Below, one piece after another: positions 1 to 9,800 of a DNA stretch of 64,000 nt. The notes below the pieces were generated by a model that did no database searches, was not told where the DNA came from, and was given only the letters and a program-made list of their open reading frames with translations. The translations under genes and the position numbers were made by a program. The DNA is from Anthoceros angustus. Lineage: Eukaryota; Streptophyta; Anthocerotopsida; Anthocerotales; Anthocerotaceae. Every line of letters starts with the position of its first letter. The stretch's first letter is position 1. The stretch covers positions 124,001 through 188,000 of the forward strand of contig VJWM01000187.1 of the NCBI GenBank assembly GCA_010909165.1, read 5' to 3'.

Positions 1-440
1 AGAGCAACACCAGCACCTTCGAGAACAACTTTTTCAGAAATCTCGAACAAGTCGCAGATCTGAAGTCATGCAAAATGGTTGAGTTCAAGCAAGTTCCACA
101 CTTCTCCATTCAGCCATGGTTTCTGAAAGGAATTTCAAATCTTGCTGAATGGCATTGAAGTCAAGGCGAACAGCTTGAAACACAGTGCAAATCAAGCTAC
201 ATGACGAACCGGAACACTGAAGGGAGCGCAAAGACAGAAGCAACCGCAGAGCAGAATTCCCACGGACAAAATCTGGATCTCCCTCCAAGGTCGGCACCTG
301 CTCCATGCTCGGATGCTGATGACCCTCTTCCCCCTGAGAAGGAGTGGAATTGCGAGGATCTGGCGACATTCTTTGCAACGTGGTAGATTTTGTTGGCTTG
401 ATCGTGTGATCGTTCCAGAGACATACTGTAAGTGGGTAGG
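1..440 (-). other. possible partial gene running off the left edge
   Basis: Weak case for the end of a minus-strand gene. On the minus strand, bases 59 to 1 follow an acceptor-like TTCAG and read ICDLFEISEKVVLEGAGVA without a stop, which looks like a real exon cut by the window edge. Upstream on the same strand are short open stretches (for example QQDLKFLSETMAEWRS near 110-160 and SHDQANKIYHVAKNVARSS near 350-410), but I could not join them by convincing GT-AG introns. The GC content is higher than in the AT-rich DNA after 600. I do not recognise the family. Confidence 0.25.
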
Positions 441-521
441 TGTTGCAGGGTAGAATTGGGATACTTGGTAAAAAATTATGTTATAAATTGATAATTAACT
501 ACCCACATTTATTATGCAAAT

Positions 522-594
522 GGTCGCGTGGCCTAATGGATAAGGCGCTCGCCTCCGGAGCGGGAGATTGTGGGTTCGAGTCCCACCGTGATCG
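522..594 (+). tRNA. tRNA-Arg(CCG): tRNA-Arg, anticodon CCG
   Basis: A full 73-base cloverleaf without intron. The acceptor arms GGTCGCG and CGTGATC pair throughout with two G-U pairs, and the discriminator base is G594. The D-arm pairs GCCT with AGGC. The anticodon stem CTCGC/GCGGG encloses CTCCGGA, giving anticodon CCG at loop positions 34-36, which reads CGG (Arg). The T-arm is GTGGG-TTCGAGT-CCCAC. The internal A box (TGGCCTAATGG) and B box (GGTTCGAGTCC) are intact. A CAA motif lies just upstream at about 517, as is usual for plant tRNA genes, and a short T run (about 639-642) could end Pol III transcription. Confidence 0.96.
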
Positions 595-756
595 TGATCC
601 TCCTCACTGTCGGTATCCACGTTAATGACTTGAACTGATTTTGCTTCCGTATCCTCTTGGGACTTCCCAAGGGGAAGATGCAAGCATTCATTCATTACAT
701 CAAGGTATATCATGTTGGAAGAAGAATAATCATAATCGTAACATTACCTATATAGG

Positions 757-915
757 AAGGAGAAGAAGAATTTTGTTATAGTTCACAAGTGGGGAAAGGG
801 AGGAGGAGAAGAAGAATTTTGTTATAGAAGAATTTTGTTATAGTTCACAAGTGGGGAAAGGGAGGAGGAGAAGAAGAATTTTGTTATAGTTCACAAGTGG
901 GGAAAGGGAGGAGGA
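757..915. repeat. short tandem repeat array (about 46-62 bp units)
   Basis: About three near-identical copies of a unit containing GAAGAATTTTGTTATAG, then TTCACAAGTGGGGAAAGG, then GAGGAGGAGAAG. One unit carries an extra copy of the GAAGAATTTTGTTATA part. The copies are almost perfect, so the expansion is recent. Confidence 0.8.
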
Positions 916-1181
916 GAAAGAGACCACAGCCCTAAGGGAAGGAGTCTATGGTTGGGATAAAAGATAAGAGGATGACCTGCGACCAAAGCAAGGGTTCGAA
1001 ATATGTTTTTCTCGGGGACATGACAACTTACACTACCCTCATAATGCACCATGGTTGCTTGAGCTACTTGCATCAAGGGCATCTTATTCTTTTAAGCACC
1101 ATGTTTGGGTCCCCAATTCCAATCTAAGTGCAAGATGTTCAATTATTACAGCCATGTTCATATGAAAGCGCGTTCATTTAG

Positions 1182-1233
1182 CACACCTTTATAAGTGCAA
1201 GATGTCTAATAATCATGGTTTTATAAAGGTGTG
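1182..1233. repeat. 13-bp perfect inverted repeat
   Basis: CACACCTTTATAA (1182-1194) and its exact complement TTATAAAGGTGTG (1221-1233) are separated by 26 bases. They sit inside two direct copies of GTTCATTTAGCACA. It could be a small hairpin or a transposon relic. Confidence 0.6.
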
Positions 1234-2151
1234 TTCATTTAGCACATGTCCACTTGGCACATTTGGATGTGTTAGGAATTATTCTTATTCCAATTCACAT
1301 TTGGATTTTTTCTAACTTCGATTTCGATATGATTTGAGTTTCTATTACTACCACATGAATACGTATCATTTTTTCTCTCATTTGGTTTCCTTTCATAAAC
1401 ATCATAATATGATATTTCTTGCCTGGTATGCAAAAGAAAATAATTTGTTAAGTTCAAGTTTACAAAGTGCATACATGTTCAACACATGGAAGACCATTAA
1501 TCTTACCAAGGAAATCAAATATTTTTATGAATGATTGTTAAGTTTGCTGGTGCGTTATTGAAATATAGTGCTAGGTGAATTAGGTTTTGTCACTAATAAT
1601 GCATATGTTTGAATATTTTGAAAATCGCATCTGCAAGACATGAGTGAAGATCAAAAAGAATTTTGAAGTCATCAAAATGCATTCTGTAAAAATAAAAATA
1701 AAAATAAAAATCAATCATAATTTTCTTTAAAAAGATTTACCTTCTATTTTCAGGTGGTGAATTCATGATAATAATGCCTTTGCAAAAATTTTGTGAAAAG
1801 AGAATGTTTGTATGGGAGTAGGTGATATGAATCATCAATATACGCAGCTTAACATTGCATTATGTCAAGGTTTATGTTGTCTTGGTGTTCGTTTTGTAGC
1901 AAAAATTAGGTTGGACCGCGTATTAACTTGAGGGTATATGGTTCTTCATAATCACCGTGTTATCACCAATTCTATTAATCTCTTCTTAAGAGATCACTGT
2001 GGTGGATTGTGTCTGAAAATATTACATATCTTGAACTTCAGCATTGAGACTTTAAATGTTGATTATGAGAATAGAAAAAGAACGCTTGGCCATCCCACTC
2101 AAAGAACCTTTGTCCTTTCCATTCAACATTTCTGTCAATGGACATAATATA

Positions 2152-3960
2152 TCATCTAGTGAAGTAATTATCAAGAACTCGCATGGCTTTTAGCACTCTA
2201 GTAGCTGAATTTGCCATTAATTGATAGCTCGCAATTTCTTCTATTTTTTTCTTTTCTTCTTGCAAATGAACTGCATATCTCTTTCTATAGGCCTTTTGAA
2301 TGATTCGAGCTGCATAATCTCTAGCCAATGTGTTATTCATGACTTCTGGACCTCCACTTAAACCTTTTAGTTTTTTTATTTCATCTTGTAAAATGCCTAT
2401 TCTTTTTCTCAAACTATTTGTAGCAGCAGAATTAGCTTCATCCATTGCTGTCTTCCAATCAATATCCTCTAAGTTGTCTTGATATTGACTATGAAATGAA
2501 TGTTCTTTTTGTTGTTCCTTAAGCTTCTCAACTTGTTTTGTTTGGAACTCCAAACTTTTTCTTGCTTCTAAAAGTTCTTCATCTTTAGAAAGTACAGCAG
2601 CCTCAAGTGATTGTAATCTTTCGTCTTGAAGGTTTAAAGCTTCTTGTAAGTTTCTAGTAATAACTCTAAACTCTTCCTCCACATTCACAATTGCTCTTGT
2701 GGATACTTTCATGGCCCTAGACCCAAATGTTAACGAAGACAATGATTCTTGCAAATACTCACTAGATGGAGCAAGATTGATTATTAATGAAGTTTTAGCA
2801 TTGCCTCCTAGAGATTCTTGAAGAAGACGGGTAAGTTTAGAATCACGAAATGGAACATGTGTCTTAGTTGGATCCGCTCTTGCACTAATACATTTTCCTA
2901 ACACAGTCAAAGATAGATTCACGCTCATAGCTTCTGATGCTCTTTGCCCCTCTGAACCACTCTTCTTTAACCTTTCCGAACCTGCTAGATCTACTAGATG
3001 CAACTTTCCCACTAGAATCTTCTCACTTTCTAGAAATGCAATTGAACTTCTTCTTCTTCTATCACTAACTTTCTTTTGTTTGGTATTCAAGGCTTTCTTT
3101 TCCACGGTGATCATCGCAATTGCATGACTTCTCGATGAATGTGCGTTAAGTTTTGTAAAAGCAAAATTTCTATTCCGATCACCAAGCATCAAGAGCTTCA
3201 TACAATCGTCAACTGATTTAACCTGAACCTCCTCAACTCCAGATACATATACACCACTTTCACCTTCTCGAATTTGCATGTTACAACTTTCTGGTCTTAG
3301 TAGGTCTTGAATCTGTTCCATGTATATTTGAATATATGACATAGAGACATGATATTCATGATCCTTATCATGCTTTGCCCTATCGAAAATTTCGGTTGCT
3401 GATCGTGGAATTATGCCTTCATCGTACTGAGACCCTCCAAGATTGTGATGACTATCGAACAAGGTATATGTTTTACCAGCTCCTGTCTGTCCATAAGCCA
3501 TGATGGTACCATTGTAACCATCCAAAACATCCATAACAACAGCCTTTGCAGCTACACTGTACACATCCATTTGTTGACATGTTTGTGGTAGCACTGCATC
3601 GAATTTGAACTCTGTGAAATCCGTAAAACTACCCCTCCTGCGCAGAATGACAGTGTTCTTTTCCGTATCAAGAAAAATGAAAGGCGCACCATCATCTTGG
3701 TTATTGTCTACTGTGGGTGGTGGCCTCAATCGAACCGTAACCTTCACTCTTTCAGATTCATCAATGCTAGCAGGAGGACGGCCTCCTCGTTCCACAGCCG
3801 CCATTGCCTTCGGAGGCTCCCTTCCCATATCCAACCCACTGATAATAGGACGATCAATTAACCTATCCACACTCAGACTCCTTCGTCGACCTATAGGAGT
3901 GCGACCTAAAGTCCGGAGCGTCACATGATCATCCAAGAGTTGATCTATGGGAATAGCCAT
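2152..3960 (-). CDS. kinesin motor protein with C-terminal IQ motif (KIN-U/ARK-like)
   Basis: An intact 602-residue kinesin in one exon. The N-terminal 70 residues are basic and not conserved. The motor domain runs from about 71 to 425, with the P-loop GQTGAGKT at 157-164, switch I NAHSSRSH at 272-279 and switch II LVDLAGSE at 322-329, so it should be a working microtubule ATPase. The end of the motor (TFGSRAMKV followed by an acidic EEEF stretch) resembles the plant ARK/ungrouped kinesins, but there are no armadillo repeats. A coiled coil of about 430-545 is followed by an IQ-like helix (AARIIQKAYRKRY, about 556-575) that could bind calmodulin. The start ATG at 3960 lies 643 bp from the divergent FBPase start. 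The lack of introns contrasts with its neighbours. The subfamily call is inference. Confidence 0.93.
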   Translation of the reverse strand: MAIPIDQLLDDHVTLRTLGRTPIGRRRSLSVDRLIDRPIISGLDMGREPPKAMAAVERGGRPPASIDESERVKVTVRLRPPPTVDNNQDDGAPFIFLDTEKNTVILRRRGSFTDFTEFKFDAVLPQTCQQMDVYSVAAKAVVMDVLDGYNGTIMAYGQTGAGKTYTLFDSHHNLGGSQYDEGIIPRSATEIFDRAKHDKDHEYHVSMSYIQIYMEQIQDLLRPESCNMQIREGESGVYVSGVEEVQVKSVDDCMKLLMLGDRNRNFAFTKLNAHSSRSHAIAMITVEKKALNTKQKKVSDRRRRSSIAFLESEKILVGKLHLVDLAGSERLKKSGSEGQRASEAMSVNLSLTVLGKCISARADPTKTHVPFRDSKLTRLLQESLGGNAKTSLIINLAPSSEYLQESLSSLTFGSRAMKVSTRAIVNVEEEFRVITRNLQEALNLQDERLQSLEAAVLSKDEELLEARKSLEFQTKQVEKLKEQQKEHSFHSQYQDNLEDIDWKTAMDEANSAATNSLRKRIGILQDEIKKLKGLSGGPEVMNNTLARDYAARIIQKAYRKRYAVHLQEEKKKIEEIASYQLMANSATRVLKAMRVLDNYFTR

Positions 3961-4603
3961 GGCTCTCCACTACTTGCTCCTCCAGAAGAGACTTCACTCA
4001 TTTAGGGTTTCATCTAACTTCACACTTTGAGCTAACTGTCCCCAGCTCTTCTTTCAACGCAATGCCAACAAAACCTAATCCACAGCAGTTCACAAAAGCC
4101 AATCCAAGCATGAATGGACCACTTCACACACACACACACATCCCTACACCCTGTGCAACTTGGAAGAAAACAAAATGGTTACCGCCGCATTCCAACCAAT
4201 TCTACACACCTGGTCCCCATTCACAAACCAGTGACAAAAGCAAACTACAAATGCCGTTACCCACTGAACCCTTACGTGGCAGCTTGCCGGCCACGAGGTC
4301 AATGAAGTGCAGAAAGGTGGACGGACGAAACATGTGTGGAAGGGGATAAAACGGAACCAGCATCGCATGGTTCTGCTCCTCCTCATCCACACTGACAAGC
4401 CTGCCCAGGTTACCGGCACTGGGATCGCGTTGGAAGGAATGCGGGAAGAAAGCTTCACGATCGGAGAGCTTCACGATCGCAGAGCACGTTTGTGGGCGAT
4501 TCGCGGTTAGGGCGGTCGAACTGGAATGTTGAAGTGCCCACCGGCGGAAGCTTAGCGGTGTCCGCTTGCGAGGTGCGGGCAGGAGAGGTCGCATTTTCCC
4601 GCC
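3961..4603. promoter_or_regulatory. divergent promoter region, kinesin / FBPase
   Basis: The 643 bp between two head-to-head start codons, holding both 5' UTRs and promoters. It contains a short CA run (about 4122-4140) and turns GC-rich toward FBPase. I see no clear TATA box for either gene. Confidence 0.6.
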
Positions 4604-6161
4604 ATGGCTGCCTCCACCGCTGCTCTTTCCCGCTGCTGCGTGGCCTTGGGAGCCTCGGTTAGCTCCAGAGCCAGCAGCAGCAGCAGCAGCACGAATTCTG
4701 TCCCGCAGCTCAGCTTCTCGCACTCCTTCCTGGGCCTGCGCAGATTGGCTCTCGCCTCTGTTTCCTCGAAGGAGCAGCAGCAGCAAAATGGAGCTGGTTG
4801 CGCAAGGGCCGCGGTCTCCGTAGAGCCTCCCAAGCAGAAGCGGAGCCAGTACGAGATCCAAACCTTCACCACCTGGTTGCTGCAGCAGGAGCAGGCCGGC
4901 GTGATCGACGCCGAGCTCACCATCGTGCTCTCCAGCATCTCCCTCGCCTGCAAGCAGATTGCGTCCCTGGTGCAGAGAGCCGGCATTTCCAACCTCACCG
5001 GAGTGCAGGGCGCTACGAATGTGCAGGGAGAGGACCAGAAGAAGCTGGATGTTATCTCCAATGAGGTCTTGCTTCCTGTTGTGCGGCATTGGAAGGGCGC
5101 AATTCCTGAGCCCGCGCCTTTCCCTGCCTCACATTTTGGTTTGTGGTGTGCGGGACGTGCAGGTTTTCTCCAGCTGCCTCCGCTCCAGTGGCCGGACAGG
5201 CATCATCGCGTCGGAGGAAGAGGACACTCCTGTGGCGGTGGAGGAGAGCTACTCCGGGAACTACATTGTGGTGTTCGATCCCTTGGACGGTTCTTCCAAC
5301 ATCGATGCCGCTGTATCCACAGGCTCCATCTTCGGCATCTACAGGCCTAATGAGGAGTGCTTGGCGGACCTCGGGGATAGTCCTACGGTACTAATTCAAC
5401 TGAACTGAAAGATGGTCTCGCACTCTATGGCTTCCATACTTCTCTCAAGTACTTCCCATGGTGGTGTGATGCGTTCTATTGTGCTGTGCAGTTGGACCAG
5501 ATTGAACAGAACTGCGTCGTGAACGTCTGCCAACCAGGGAGCAACCTGCTCTCTGCGGGCTACTGCATGTACTCCAGCTCGGTGATTCTGGTGCTGTCAG
5601 TGGGCAAGGGCGTGTACGGCTTCACCTTGGATCCTCTGTACGGGGAGTTCGTGCTCACACACAGGGAGGTACAGATTCCCAAGAAGGGCAAGATCTACTC
5701 CTTCAACGAAGGCAACTACGCTCTGTGGGATGACAAGCTGAAGAAGTACATCGACGATCTCAAGGACCCTGGCCCATCCGGGAAGCCATACTCTGCTCGC
5801 TACATCGGCAGCCTTGTGGGTGACTTCCACCGGACGATGCTGTATGGTGGTATTTATGGGTATCCTTCAGACAAGAAGAGCAAGAACGGGAAGCTCAGGC
5901 TCTTGTACGAGTGTGCTCCCATGAGCTTCCTGGCTGAGCAGGCTGGAGGCAAGGGGTCTGATGGTCGCAACAGAGTCCTTGACATCCAACCCGAGCAGGT
6001 GAGGTTTCTTCGGTTGCAGGTGCAGTGTTTGAAGTGCCTCTCCACCACCATGCTTCCTTTCTTCTTACACTCCTTTTGCCTCTATGCAGGTGCACCAAAG
6101 GGTACCTTTGTACGTAGGCAGCGTGGAAGAGGTCGAGAAGCTCGAGAAGTACCTTGCGTAG
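4604..6161 (+). CDS. CFBP1: fructose-1,6-bisphosphatase, chloroplastic, redox-regulated
   Basis: Hydrolyses fructose 1,6-bisphosphate to fructose 6-phosphate in the Calvin cycle. Four exons join in frame: 4604-5065, 5163-5387, 5492-5998 and 6090-6161, giving 421 residues, normal for the plastid enzyme. The first 65 or so residues are rich in Ser/Ala with no acidic residues early on, a typical chloroplast transit peptide. The sugar-phosphatase metal site FDPLDGSSN is at about 192-200. The three cysteines of the plastid regulatory loop are present (Cys220, then the pair Cys237 and Cys242 in CVVNVC), so thioredoxin f activation is expected. The C-terminal end [12 protein letters not shown] is conserved. 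All three introns are GT-AG and about 91-104 bases long. Confidence 0.97.
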
Positions 6162-6812
6162 GTAATAAACTACTCATTGTAAATTTAGACAATCGCGAAA
6201 CTGCCATTGAGGCACCCACCACATTTGATCTCAACAGGAGTTACCTACCAGCCGCCTTGCCCTTGTGTCGATGGCACGGTGGAATAAGAATCAAAGTTCC
6301 TCTCATCAGTCCATCAGTCCAAATCAGGCAAACGGTAGATGGAACTCGGCAACTCCGCCTACCTGCAATTTGAGTTTAGCCTTACAAGAATTACGGGGGA
6401 ACATAAACCCTGAACCCAGGCTTTCGATTTGGATAAAGCCCACTCCATTCTTCCACAGTGATAGTGATTCCAATTTCCACATTGCAAAATTCCGGATTCC
6501 AATCTCTTCGGTAGGGTGGCTTTAGTGTGCCTAAGAACCAGAAACCGAGATTAATGCTTAATTCTGGAAGAGCGGGTGTGGCGGCATGTTCGTCAAGCCT
6601 TCGGAGGGAGCCTGGTCATCGATATGCCCACGCAGCTGAGCGTCATGGTCTATGAGACAGCAGACTGTTGCCCGATTCTGGGGTTGGTCGGGGCTCCGTG
6701 AATTCGTCTGTAGGGCAAGTGCGAAGGACATCGAGGTTTCAGTGGTGCATAGGCACCGGTGAAGGTTGTGGGTTGTGGCGTTGTCGGGTGGGCGTAAAGC
6801 AAAACTGTCACC
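6162..6812. other. intergenic: FBPase 3' UTR and RAD50 5' region
   Basis: 650 bp between the FBPase stop and the RAD50 start. Possible poly(A) signal AATAAA-like sequence just after the stop (GTAATAAAC, about 6162-6170). The short open frames on both strands have no recognisable content. Confidence 0.5.
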
Positions 6813-9800
6813 ATGAGTACCGTGGACAAGATGCTCATCAAGGGCATCCGGAGCTTCGACCCGGAGAATACCACTGTCATCACCTTCTTCCGGCCGCTTA
6901 CTCTGATAGTTGGACCGAATGGAGCAGGAAAAACTGTAAGCAATTCGTGAATCTGAGGCCTGGCTGAGAGTGAATTTGGGCAGTATTTGAGTGATGGGCG
7001 TATCGTGCGTAATGAAATTTGATGGTTTGAGTGGGTTTGATGGTAATTTGTGTTTGACATCCTCGCTCGCTCGCATGCAGACTGTAATTGAGTGCTTGAA
7101 GAATGCGTGCACCGGAGAGCTGCCTCCGAACTCAAGATCCGGTCAAACTTTTGTTCATGATCCGAAGGTTGTTTGGCAATTTTGTTGCCCTGTCGGTTTT
7201 GCTCTGGCTGTTGGAGGGGTAGGGGATTGATGGGTTTCTTCGGTGTGTCTCAGGTTGCTGGGGAAACGGAAACCAAAGGCCAGATTAAACTCAGATTTAA
7301 GACTGCAGCTGGAAAAGACGTGGTTTGCGTACGCTCTTTCCAGCTGACGCAGAAAGCATCCAAGATGGAGTATAAGGCCATTGAAAGTGTTCTTCAGACG
7401 ATTAATGCTCAGACTGGCGAGGTAAGCGCGGCAGTTTCTTGACTCTTACTTGCAAGCATGTTTTGGTTTGTAGTCTGTTCAGAATTAACAGTTTCTACTA
7501 CTATTGCAGAAAGTTAGTCTGAGCTATCGATGTGCGGACATGGACAGGGAGGTTCCTACATTGATGGGGGTTTCCAAGGCAGTCCTAGAGAATGTTATTT
7601 TCGTACACCAGGATGAGGCCAATTGGCCGCTTGCTGAGCCGGCTACTCTCAAGAAAAAGTTTGACGACATCTTTTCTGCCACGAGGTGAGTGTTGGGTTC
7701 TAATCGAGAATGCTTGTTTCGGGGGTGTGCACAGATGAGGTTAGTGTGGCAGGTGGAAGTCGGATTTGCAAAGGCAACTCAAGTTATGTATGTCATGATG
7801 AGTGATTTTAAGGTTTGTTGCCTTTGGAAGATAATCTGGCACGGCTCTTAACACGTTTAAGGTACACGAAGGCACTGGAAGTTATCAAGAAGTTGCACAA
7901 AGAACAAGCACAAGACATCAAGACTTTTAAGCTGAAACTGGAGAACCTGCAGATAGTGAAAGATGCTGCTTTCAAGGTAGATTGATGAGTGGGAGCTCGT
8001 CAAGGGATATCTGAGAGTTTCTGCTGAAGAGATCACACTTCTCAAGGGTTGCTCTTGTGCAGCTGCAAGAGAGTATAGAGAGTGACAAACAGAAAGCTGC
8101 CCGTTTACATTCGCAAAATCGAGAACTTGAGAAGACAATTGAGGAGTTGCGGAGCAGGATGAATTCCATGGAAAGCTCCTTGAAGGACCTGAGGAAGTTG
8201 CAATCTCAAATAAGCACAAAGAAGGCCATGAAAGACATGCTGACACAGCGGAGAGTCAAACAATTGCACGATCTTGAGGAAGAAAGTGAAGGTTTGTACT
8301 CCTTCACACGATTGTGGACCTCAGTAAAGGGTCGGACAATTCCAGATGGTTTATAAGACTAGACGTTTTGTTCGTTTTGCCAGACTCAGATGAGGAACTT
8401 CTAACATGGCAAGCCAAATTTGAAGAGAACATTGGTGATTTGAGGATGACCATTGAGAAGATAGAGAGGGAGATCAAAACAGCAACCATTGAAATCGAGA
8501 CTCATGGGGAAGAATACACTAGCACGTGCAAGATACAAGGCAGGCTGCAAGCTGAGAAGGAGGTACTCAATCTTTGTGAGCAGATAGGATCCCTTTGTGA
8601 TTTCGTCAGGATCTCTTTTTCCATAATGGGGATGACTTTCCATGTTCTATGTACCTGCAGGCATTTGCGAAGTTGAGAAGGGAGCATGATTCACATATTC
8701 AACGGTTTTTCTCCGAGACCAATCTAGGTGTGGTTGACACTCTTCCACTAAACAACGACGCAGCCATTCGCTATGTCTCCAGAGCTTCTGAACGTTTGGA
8801 TGAGTTGAAGACGGATTTCCGACGATTGCAGGTGCTGCCTGGGTTGCTTGCAGCTCTGTTATTGTGTTCATAAAAAAACAAATTACCGTTTAGCGTGAAA
8901 AGCTACTGGTGGCCATGTATGCTGCAGGAAGAGAATAGCAGAAAGGTTGAGCACCTGCGAGAAACTGTGCAGCGGGAGGTGACGAAGAAAATAGAAGTCG
9001 ACAGCAATATCAGGGCAACCAAAGAGCAGCAGGTTGTATTTTTGATGTCTGAAGTGCTACGGTCGGCTCAGTTATCCTGCTTGACATGTGCTTATGGTCA
9101 TTGTCTGCGCAAACATTGCTTCAGAAAAGGGATCAAAGCAGGTATAGCTTGTTATCTGAGGAAATTGAGCTACTGTTAATGGAGGTTAACGAACAAGAGA
9201 TAGAAAGGGCAGACGAGACAGAGCAAGCACTGGTCAGTACAAAACTACAGAAAAATGATGTGGTTGCTCTCGCAGGCCTTGTGTGGTATTTGTGGTGGTA
9301 CCTGTCTATTGCAGCTTTTATGCTGACAGACACGCAAATGCAGGGAGAGGAAGCTTCAAAAGCTTCTAGACAGCTTCTGGAAAGAGGTTTCGAGTCCAAG
9401 ATACGGGCTGCAAAAGACCAGGCTGTGACACTAGAGGGCGAGAGGAGAAGTCTTCAGCGGAAGAAAGACGACATAGCGAGTGCATCGTCAGAAAGAGCAG
9501 CACTGAGGATCAGGAAGGAAACTCTGGTTCAGAGAGAGACCACATTGAGTGGAAGGTCTGTTGCTCAACCAATTACTTTCCTGTGCATACTGCTCGACTG
9601 CACTGTCTTGCAGGGAGAAACCACTCATAGCTCTAATTTCTGCAGATTGACAGTTATTAACGAGACGTACAAAAAGTTGGGACGAGCCAGGGCACCCGAT
9701 CCCAAGAATCTCAAGGGTGACGTCGAAGTTTCAATCAGGTGCCCAATATCTGGGCAGTGTGTGTTCTGGTGGATTTGATCAGGCAGCGCACTAACCTCGT

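Larger units (their letters stand above)
595..2151. other. AT-rich intergenic region
   Basis: About 1.55 kb between the tRNA and the 3' end of the kinesin gene. No convincing coding sequence: the open frames are short, overlap on both strands and are AT-rich. It holds the tandem repeat at 757-915, a 13-bp inverted repeat at 1182-1233 and a short AAAAAT run near 1685-1712. Confidence 0.6.

Noticed and set aside
4202-5089. 295-codon minus-strand frame over the FBPase 5' end
   Set aside because: Overlaps the conserved FBPase exon 1 and has low-complexity translation; a GC-rich shadow.
5066-5162. FBPase read through the first intron
   Set aside because: Reading on loses the conserved [13 protein letters not shown]; the GT-AG intron 5066-5162 restores it exactly.
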